DNA from: CAYWMY01 sp046352935
Lineage (GTDB): Bacteria > Pseudomonadota > Gammaproteobacteria > Steroidobacterales > Steroidobacteraceae
DNA: 64,000 nt
Assembly: GCA_046352935.1 (NCBI GenBank)
Contig: JAXMGR010000010.1
Span: 85,561 to 149,560 of the forward strand
Direction: 5' to 3'
A program made the translations under genes and the position numbers. The notes below the pieces were generated by a model, which saw nothing but the letters and a program-made list of their open reading frames with translations, made no database searches and was not told the origin of the DNA. Within the stretch, counting starts at the first letter, position 1; the number at the start of each line of letters is the position of its first letter. Of the stretch, positions 56,492-64,000 are shown piece after piece.

Positions 56492-57522
56492 ACGAGCTGC
56501 TGGATCCTCTGCGAACCGCCCTGATCGGCCACGGTGTGCTGCTGCCGCTCGCGGTGTTCGTTGCTCTCGGTGCTGCGGTGTTCGTCACGGCCTCGCGCCT
56601 CGCGCATCATGGCGATGCGATCGCCTATGCCACGGGAGCCGGCCGCTTCTGGGTCGGGACGCTGCTGCTGGCGGCGAGCACGTCGGTACCGGAGTTCGTC
56701 ACCGACATCAACGCCGCGCTGCTCCGTGCCGTCGACATCGGTGTCGGCGACCTCATGGGCTCGACGCTCGCGAACATGCTCATCCTCGCCGCGCTCGACT
56801 TGTTCTACGCGAAGCGCCGCATCCTCGATCACGTCGCGGACGGCCACGTGCTCGTCGGTGCCATCGCGATCGTGCTGACGACGTTCGCTGCCGTCGCCAT
56901 CGGCGTCGGCGGGTTCGGCCGCATCGGTCACGTCGGCGTCGAGACCATCGTGATCGTGATCGGCTATGCGCTCGGCATGCGCGTCGTGCACGACCGCTCG
57001 CGCGCGGACCTGCCGCCACCGCCGGAGGGTGTCGCCCCGGCGCACGCCGGCGCGCTGCGGCGCGCGGCACTCGGCTTCGGCGGCACGGTCGTCGTGCTGT
57101 GGCTGCTGGCGCCGCTCGTCGTGATCGCCGCCGATGCGGTCGCTCACGAAGCGGGGCTCAGCCAGACGCTGATCGGTACGCTGCTCGTCGGCTTCACCAC
57201 GTCGTTCCCGGAGATCGCCGCGACGATCGCGGCCGTGCGCATGGGCGCGATCGACATGGCCGTCGGCAACATCTTCGGCAGCAACGCCTTCAACATGACG
57301 ATCCTGCTGGCGATGGACCTGGCCTACACGCCCGGTCCGGTGCTGGCCGACGTCTCGCCCGCCGCGGTGCTGGCCGCGCAGTTCGCCGTCGTCGCGCTCG
57401 CCCTCGGGATCGTCGGCATCCAGGCGCGCAGCGGCGGACGCTACGGCCTGCTGCGCATCGAGAGCCTGCTGATCCTCGCGACCTATGCTGCCGGCGCCGT
57501 GGTGCTGGCGCGGGCAGGCTGA
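56488..57522 (+). CDS. calcium/cation antiporter, CaCA family
   Basis: A 344-residue membrane antiporter (YrbG/NCX type) with ten or so helices. Both alpha-repeats are seen: ASTSVPEFVTDINAALLRAV with GDLMGSTLAN, and GFTTSFPEIAATIAAVRMG with GNIFGSNAFN. The Pro-Glu pairs are kept; the first repeat has GST rather than GSN, a change at a conserved site. Start ATG 56488 overlaps the ATPase stop, so pump and antiporter are made together. Confidence 0.93.
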   Translation: MNELLDPLRTALIGHGVLLPLAVFVALGAAVFVTASRLAHHGDAIAYATGAGRFWVGTLLLAASTSVPEFVTDINAALLRAVDIGVGDLMGSTLANMLILAALDLFYAKRRILDHVADGHVLVGAIAIVLTTFAAVAIGVGGFGRIGHVGVETIVIVIGYALGMRVVHDRSRADLPPPPEGVAPAHAGALRRAALGFGGTVVVLWLLAPLVVIAADAVAHEAGLSQTLIGTLLVGFTTSFPEIAATIAAVRMGAIDMAVGNIFGSNAFNMTILLAMDLAYTPGPVLADVSPAAVLAAQFAVVALALGIVGIQARSGGRYGLLRIESLLILATYAAGAVVLARAG

Positions 57523-57580
57523 TGCGCGAACGCCGGCGGGCGACCCGCTGGCCCGGGATCCCGCATCAGGTCACGGGCTG

Positions 57581-58132
57581 CTAGCCGGCAGCCGCCCTCG
57601 GAATCGCGCACACGGTGTTGGTCGCGTCGATCACGGCGAACAGCCGGCCGATGCCGATGAACTGGGCGACGTCGAAACCGAGTTCGACGACCTCTTTCTC
57701 GCTGAAGTGCTTGTAGAGGCGCGCGAAGTCCTCGTCGCCGACGCTGAAGTGATCGCGCGCCATCTTCTGGGCGAAGGCGATCGCGGCCTTCTCGCGCTCG
57801 GTGAACAGCAGTGAGCGATCGGCGTTCGGCAGTGCCGCGACCATCTCCTCGGTCAGTCCCTGGTCGATCGAGTCCTGGTACCGGCTGCCGAGGCAGTTCC
57901 GGCACTGGTTGATCTGCGCGATGGAGAGTCGCACCAGCTCGATGAGCTTGCGGTCCAGCAGGCCTTCCATCTGCAGCGTCCAGTAGAACGGGCCGAAGGC
58001 CTTGACGATGTCCGGCCGGTGCGCCACCGCACGCATTGCGGTGGAATCGCCGGTCATCTCCTCGACCGTCCGGACGATCCCGGCCATCTCCGGATCCATG
58101 TCGGAGAGTTCGAGCAGGCGGATGCGCGACAT
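57581..58132 (-). CDS. AhpD/carboxymuconolactone decarboxylase-like protein
   Basis: 183 residues, helical AhpD-like fold. The redox motif CRNC (in INQCRNCLGSRY) is the CxxC of AhpD-type peroxidase partners, with the nearby RLSIAQIN helix. A peroxide- or decarboxylase-type function is possible; the substrate is unknown. Start ATG 58132. Confidence 0.88.
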   Translation of the reverse strand: MSRIRLLELSDMDPEMAGIVRTVEEMTGDSTAMRAVAHRPDIVKAFGPFYWTLQMEGLLDRKLIELVRLSIAQINQCRNCLGSRYQDSIDQGLTEEMVAALPNADRSLLFTEREKAAIAFAQKMARDHFSVGDEDFARLYKHFSEKEVVELGFDVAQFIGIGRLFAVIDATNTVCAIPRAAAG

Positions 58133-58254
58133 GATGTGTTCCCCCTCTGTGTGTGAAGCAAGGATGCCGCCGGTCGGCGCCGGCGGTCAATCACCCCCCC
58201 GCCCGGCGGCCCGGGCGAGGACGGGGGCCGGGCAGCCCCTGTCCCGGGTCCGGT

Positions 58255-59283
58255 TCAGCGCACTGCGGGAGGCCAGGCGAGGTCGACGGAGATCGCGCAG
58301 TGGTCCGGCACGCGACGCCCCGCGGTCGCATCCGTGTAGGGGTGCTGGCGGAAACTGAACGGGATGATCGCGCGCGCAGCGGTCCGGCTGAGCGCGATGT
58401 GGTCGATGAAATCGCGGTGACGGTCGCGGCGGGTACAACCCCGCGCTCGCTCGCTCTCCGATGCATAGGCGAGATCCGCCTCCGGCGGGTCCGCATCGTC
58501 GATCTCCGGCCACAGCGCCTGGAGCCGGCCTCGAGGATCGCGCGCCGTCGTACGCTCGCGTGCGATCAGGCGGTTGAGATCACCGGCCACGACGAAGGGA
58601 CGGCCCGCCCGTGCCTGTGCATCGATCCATTGCTCCAGGACGGGTACCTGGCGTGCCAGCTGCCGGCAGTCGTCATTGTCGGCATCCAGGGGCTCGCGGA
58701 CGCAGCCCGCCTTCAGGTGAACGCCGAGCAGGCGCAGTTCCGCGCGTGTCCCCGGGTACAGCGTGACGTCCGCGCCCCGGCGCAACGCGTCCCCGTCCAG
58801 GCCCAGTTCGCGCAGGTCTGCGTTGCAGCGGAACGGGATGCCGGCACGGATCGCGAAGCCGACGTTCTGCACGTGCGCGCGGCGTGTGAAGCAGAACCCG
58901 GACCCGGGCAGCAGCCTGCGCGCCGCGTCCGGCCCGTCGACCTCCTGCAGCACGATCACGTCGGCGTCGAGAGCGCGTGCGTAGGTGGCGAGCCGGTCGA
59001 AGTCGGATTCGCTCCAGCGGCCATCCGGGACGAGGTCGCAGGGGATGGAGCGCCGTGCCGCGCCGCCCCGGTTCCCGCTGCGTCGATCGCGGCCACGGTC
59101 GTCGCCACGGTCGCAGGCGGGTGCGAGCCGGTCGAAGGTTGCGGGCAGCATCAGCCACTCGACGTTCCAGCTCGCGATGCGCAGGCGCGCCGGCCCGGTT
59201 TGCGGGACGGGCCGGTCCGCGTACGCAGATGCGGTGAGCCCGAGCGCGAGCGCGAACAGCGCCGCGATGCGCACGATCGACAC
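58255..59283 (-). CDS. secreted endonuclease/exonuclease/phosphatase family protein
   Basis: 342 residues with a signal peptide (MSIVRIAALFALALGLTASAYA). The EEP fold motifs are seen: RIASWNVEWL, DVIVLQEVDG, GVHLKAG, VVAGDLNR and the C-terminal RVPDHCAISVDL (the DH pair of the active site). It is likely a periplasmic or extracellular nuclease or phosphodiesterase. Start GTG 59283 is chosen for the GGAGG just upstream. An unusual D/R-rich insertion follows the first motif (about residues 58-82). Confidence 0.88.
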   Translation of the reverse strand: MSIVRIAALFALALGLTASAYADRPVPQTGPARLRIASWNVEWLMLPATFDRLAPACDRGDDRGRDRRSGNRGGAARRSIPCDLVPDGRWSESDFDRLATYARALDADVIVLQEVDGPDAARRLLPGSGFCFTRRAHVQNVGFAIRAGIPFRCNADLRELGLDGDALRRGADVTLYPGTRAELRLLGVHLKAGCVREPLDADNDDCRQLARQVPVLEQWIDAQARAGRPFVVAGDLNRLIARERTTARDPRGRLQALWPEIDDADPPEADLAYASESERARGCTRRDRHRDFIDHIALSRTAARAIIPFSFRQHPYTDATAGRRVPDHCAISVDLAWPPAVR

Positions 59284-59348
59284 AGCGCGCCTCCACCCTC
59301 GGTACCGACGCGGGCGCGTCACGCAGCAACCCGGTCGGCGTGTGAAGG

Positions 59349-61295
<1,947 letters not shown>

Positions 61296-61344
61296 GTGCA
61301 CGAGCCCCCTCGGAGTGCGGGCCCTTCGCCGGCCCGCGCGCCCG

Positions 61345-61350
61345 ATTCTA
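61345..61350 (-). promoter_or_regulatory. -10 element of acs
   Basis: TAGAAT on the minus strand (5/6 match), about 50 nt upstream of the acs ATG. No clear -35; a TGTGAA half-site lies upstream but a full CRP box is not visible. Confidence 0.4.
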
Positions 61351-61442
61351 ACCCGCACGCGCAGGCGCATTCACAGCAAGGGTGGTGCACGACCACTGCC
61401 CGCGATGTGCGACGCAATTCCCGCACCCGAACGCGGGGCACG

Positions 61443-61472
61443 CTGACGGAATCGGGCGGTCTGGGTTATCGT
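61443..61472 (+). promoter_or_regulatory. possible promoter of the DUF2339 gene
   Basis: CTGACG (61443-61448) and TATCGT (61467-61472) are spaced by 18 bp, each 4/6 to consensus. The start would be near 61479, about 50 nt before the ATG. Confidence 0.3.
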
Positions 61473-61531
61473 GGCGCCTGCCGGTCGGATCGCCGATCGG
61501 TCCCCTGCAGGACGGAACACGAGGACTAAGG

Positions 61532-64000
61532 ATGGTCACACTGGCGTTTCTGGCGGTCGTCGCCCTGTTGTTCGGTGCAGTTCTCGCGTGGGAGAGCGAA
61601 GGCTCGCCCGACATCGGGATCCGGCGCCCCACCGGTCTCCTGACCTGGCTCACGAGCGGCAACTGGCCCGCGAAGATCGGCGGCGGTCTGCTGATCGTCG
61701 GGGTCGGCGCACTGCTGCGCTATGGTCTGATCCACGTCGACGTGGCGCCGGAAGTGAAGCTCGCGGCTGGAGTGCTGCTCGCGGCCCTCGCCGGCGTCGC
61801 TTCGGTGTATGCGGGACGAGGGCCTGCGCGGCGCGCGGTTGCGCTGGCGCTCGGCGGCACCGCCTTCGGCATCGCCTACCTGACGGCCTACAGCGCATTC
61901 GGTCTGTTCGGCTACCTGCCGACCCCGCAGGGTGTGGCGCTGCTGGCGCTGACGTCGATCGCCGCGGGCCTCTATGCGGTGACCCAGAGCGCCCTGTCGC
62001 TGGCCTGCCTCGCGATGCTGGGCGCATATCTGGCGCCAGCGTTCGGACTCCGCGACCCCGGACCCGAAGTCGTCTACGGCTACTACCTGGCGATCAGCCT
62101 TCTCACGCTCGTGATGGTGACGCTGCGCGGCTGGCGTCCGCTCATCCATCTGAGCCTGCTGTTCACGGTTGCGGGCGGTGTGTTCTTTGCCTGGACGGCC
62201 CGGTACTACGCGCCGCAATACGCGGACGTGATGCTGCCGATGCTGGTCGCCATGGCGGCCGTCCACGTCGCCATGCCGATCGCGGAGCGCCGCCGCGAGT
62301 ACGGCGACTTCCTGGCACGGCTCGACGTCATCCACCTGCTGGCCGTTCCGGCACTCACGGCGCTGGCCGCCGTTGCGATTGCTCCCGCGCGTCTCGAATT
62401 CGCGTGGACGCTGGCCGCTCTCGCCGCGGTGTGGCTGGCCGCGGCGCTGTATCTCCGTGTGACCGCAAGGGACGGCGTGGCCGTTCATGCGGTGATCGGC
62501 TTCGTGCTGTCGGGCTTCGCGGCCGCTGCACGGCTCCGGCACCTGCCGTGGGAGCTGATCGTGCTGGCTTTCGTCGTCGGTACACAGGGCTATGCCCTGT
62601 ACCGCTCGACCACGAGGACGCTGCACAGCGTGCTGGCCGGCATGGCGCTGATGCTCGGTGCCTTGCACGTCATCGGATCGCTGGACGACCGTCCCGGCGC
62701 TGCACTCTTCCTGAACGGCGTCTTCATCGAACGCATTCTGGCGGCCGGACTGCTCATCCTGTCCGGACGCATCGCACATCGTGCCCGGCAATCACTCGAT
62801 GGCGCACTGCTGTGGGTCGGCGTCGGCTGGGCGATCGTCGCGCTCTGGGCGGAGCTGGTGCGCTGGGACCTCCTGTCCCTCGTACTCGTCGCACACGGCG
62901 TGCTGGTCATCGCGGCATTCGCTCTGTTCTCTGCCGGTGCGCGACGCCCGCTGCCCGGCGCCCTGGTGATGTGCATCGTCCTGGGCGTGCTGGTCACCGC
63001 GGCCTGGGCGGCGCCGACAACGACGCCGGGCATCGCCATCGCGATGCTCTTCGCGGCGCCACTGGCGCTTGCGGGCGTGGCGCTGCGTCCGACCTCTGGT
63101 GCCGGTGCCGAGGACACCGGCCGACTCGCCGCGGCCACCCTCGCGCCGCTCGTCGCGGGCATCTGGGCCGAAGTGGGAAGGCGAGGGTGGAACATCACTG
63201 CCGACGTGTTGCCGCTGGTTGCCGCCGTACTCACCGTGCTCGTCGTTCTGATCGGCAGCCGCCGTTCGAGCCTCCGCGACAGCTCGTGGGTCTCCTCGGC
63301 GGCCGGTCTGTTCGGCTTCGTGACCGGTCTGTTGCTGTTGAGTTCGACCCTCTTCCGCATCGTACCCAGCGCCTGGGCGGTGCTGCTCGAACTGCTCTGC
63401 GTGGCCGCGGCTGCACTGGTCCTGTTCCGGCCTCGTGAGGGTCAACCTCCGGAACCTGCACTGCCGGCGATCACGTTCGCCGCCGCGCTCGTCCTGCAGG
63501 CGAACCTGCTGCGCGCCTGGGGCCCGCCGGGAGATCTGTCCATCCTCGACCTGCCTCGCATGCAGTGGCCCACGCTCGTCTCTCTTCTGTGGGCCCTCCT
63601 GGGCGGCGCACTCACGGTCCTGGGCCGGCGTCAGTCGTCGCGATCGGCGTGGATCGCCGGTGCAACGCTGCTCGTTGCCGCGGTCGTCAAGTTCGTGCTG
63701 CTGGATTTCGGTTCACTCGGTCAGCTCACCAACATTCTTGCGGTGATTGCCGCCGGCATTGTCTTCCTGCTGGTGGGCTGGCTCGCTCCGATGCCACCGG
63801 CACCCGACAGGCCGTCCATCGCACCGGCGTCCTCCTCACCACCGCCCTCAGCGCAGCCTGCGGCCCCTGCGTCGTCCCGCGACGCGGCGCCGACCGCCGC
63901 CGTGACCCCTCGTGTCGTGACTCCCGCACCGACGCCACCGGTCGCATCACGACCGGCGACGACCTGGCACGCACCGGCTGCGGAGGCACCCGCCGGGGTT
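61532..64000 (+). CDS. DUF2339 giant membrane protein, 3' end cut off by window
   Basis: An open frame from ATG 61532 to the window end (823 codons, no stop), preceded by GAGGA 6 nt upstream. The protein has many short membrane helices (over 20) and the DUF2339 hallmark WLTSGNWPAKIGGGLLIVGVGALLRYG at residues 39-65. Near the current end (about 750-823) it turns into a proline/serine/alanine-rich region. DUF2339 proteins are about 900-1100 residues; their function is unknown. It starts divergent from acs. Confidence 0.9.
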   Translation, partial: MVTLAFLAVVALLFGAVLAWESEGSPDIGIRRPTGLLTWLTSGNWPAKIGGGLLIVGVGALLRYGLIHVDVAPEVKLAAGVLLAALAGVASVYAGRGPARRAVALALGGTAFGIAYLTAYSAFGLFGYLPTPQGVALLALTSIAAGLYAVTQSALSLACLAMLGAYLAPAFGLRDPGPEVVYGYYLAISLLTLVMVTLRGWRPLIHLSLLFTVAGGVFFAWTARYYAPQYADVMLPMLVAMAAVHVAMPIAERRREYGDFLARLDVIHLLAVPALTALAAVAIAPARLEFAWTLAALAAVWLAAALYLRVTARDGVAVHAVIGFVLSGFAAAARLRHLPWELIVLAFVVGTQGYALYRSTTRTLHSVLAGMALMLGALHVIGSLDDRPGAALFLNGVFIERILAAGLLILSGRIAHRARQSLDGALLWVGVGWAIVALWAELVRWDLLSLVLVAHGVLVIAAFALFSAGARRPLPGALVMCIVLGVLVTAAWAAPTTTPGIAIAMLFAAPLALAGVALRPTSGAGAEDTGRLAAATLAPLVAGIWAEVGRRGWNITADVLPLVAAVLTVLVVLIGSRRSSLRDSSWVSSAAGLFGFVTGLLLLSSTLFRIVPSAWAVLLELLCVAAAALVLFRPREGQPPEPALPAITFAAALVLQANLLRAWGPPGDLSILDLPRMQWPTLVSLLWALLGGALTVLGRRQSSRSAWIAGATLLVAAVVKFVLLDFGSLGQLTNILAVIAAGIVFLLVGWLAPMPPAPDRPSIAPASSSPPPSAQPAAPASSRDAAPTAAVTPRVVTPAPTPPVASRPATTWHAPAAEAPAGV

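Overview
The window reads as chromosomal core DNA from a high-GC gammaproteobacterium. Three things point there: the block yibN-grxC-secB-gpsA with envC facing away from it (an enterobacterial gene order), a glnA-ntrB-ntrC nitrogen locus, and a SecB/TatABC/EnvC cell-envelope set. The split glycine decarboxylase (gcvPA + gcvPB) and the base composition fit Xanthomonadales/Nevskiales/Steroidobacter-like lineages better than enterics, but no rRNA or other species marker is present. I see no phage, insertion sequence, CRISPR array, tRNA or rRNA.

Layout. 1-4.9 kb: nitrogen control. glnA has a sigma-54 promoter with an adjoining NtrC box and a strong terminator; a DUF4124 protein, ntrB and ntrC follow. 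4.9-9.3 kb: a GNAT acetyltransferase, an MscS channel, two methyltransferases, a class 1B-type pyrD and, divergent to it, trmL. 9.5-12.4 kb: a 967-residue secreted DUF6701 (MshQ-like) protein. 12.5-17.2 kb: a tandem glycine riboswitch with terminator in front of gcvT-gcvH-gcvPA-gcvPB. 17.3-22.6 kb: metF-metH (one-carbon metabolism, linked to the glycine cleavage system through methylene-THF) and a divergent Lrp/AsnC regulator. 22.6-26.2 kb: yibN-grxC-secB-gpsA and envC. 26.4-31 kb: an EAL protein with a dead GGDEF domain, a CtpA-type protease and an intact diguanylate cyclase. 31-38 kb: an SRPBCC protein, an amidohydrolase-fold protein that has lost its metal ligands, a small membrane protein, and three transporters (EamA, OPT, POT). 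38-38.4 kb: a gap with a promoter, a strong ribosome binding site and a 27-codon membrane microprotein that is too short for usual gene calling. 38.4-43.4 kb: tatABC, dtd, an AT-rich spacer with paired palindromes, and trkH-trkA potassium uptake. 43.5-47 kb: uvrD and an AI-2E/PerM permease. 47.2-49 kb: an acetate kinase fused to a PduL phosphotransacylase. 49-53.3 kb: an RND efflux adaptor and pump. 53.3-57.5 kb: a HIT hydrolase, and a P2-type ATPase translationally coupled to a Ca2+/cation antiporter. 57.6-61.3 kb: an AhpD-like protein, a secreted nuclease/phosphatase-fold protein and acs. 61.5-64 kb: a giant DUF2339 membrane protein that runs off the end.

How parts fit together. Glycine cleavage feeds methylene-THF to MetF and then MetH. 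The AckA-PduL fusion and Acs together give two opposite or alternative routes between acetate and acetyl-CoA. The ATPase-antiporter pair and TrkHA form a cation-homeostasis theme. OPT plus POT suggest peptide scavenging. The most novel items are the AckA-PduL fusion, the metal-less amidohydrolase, the microprotein at 38.1 kb, the P-type ATPase with an altered M4 ion site, and repeated signs of leaderless transcription. I see nothing that amounts to a complete unknown defence or mobile system.
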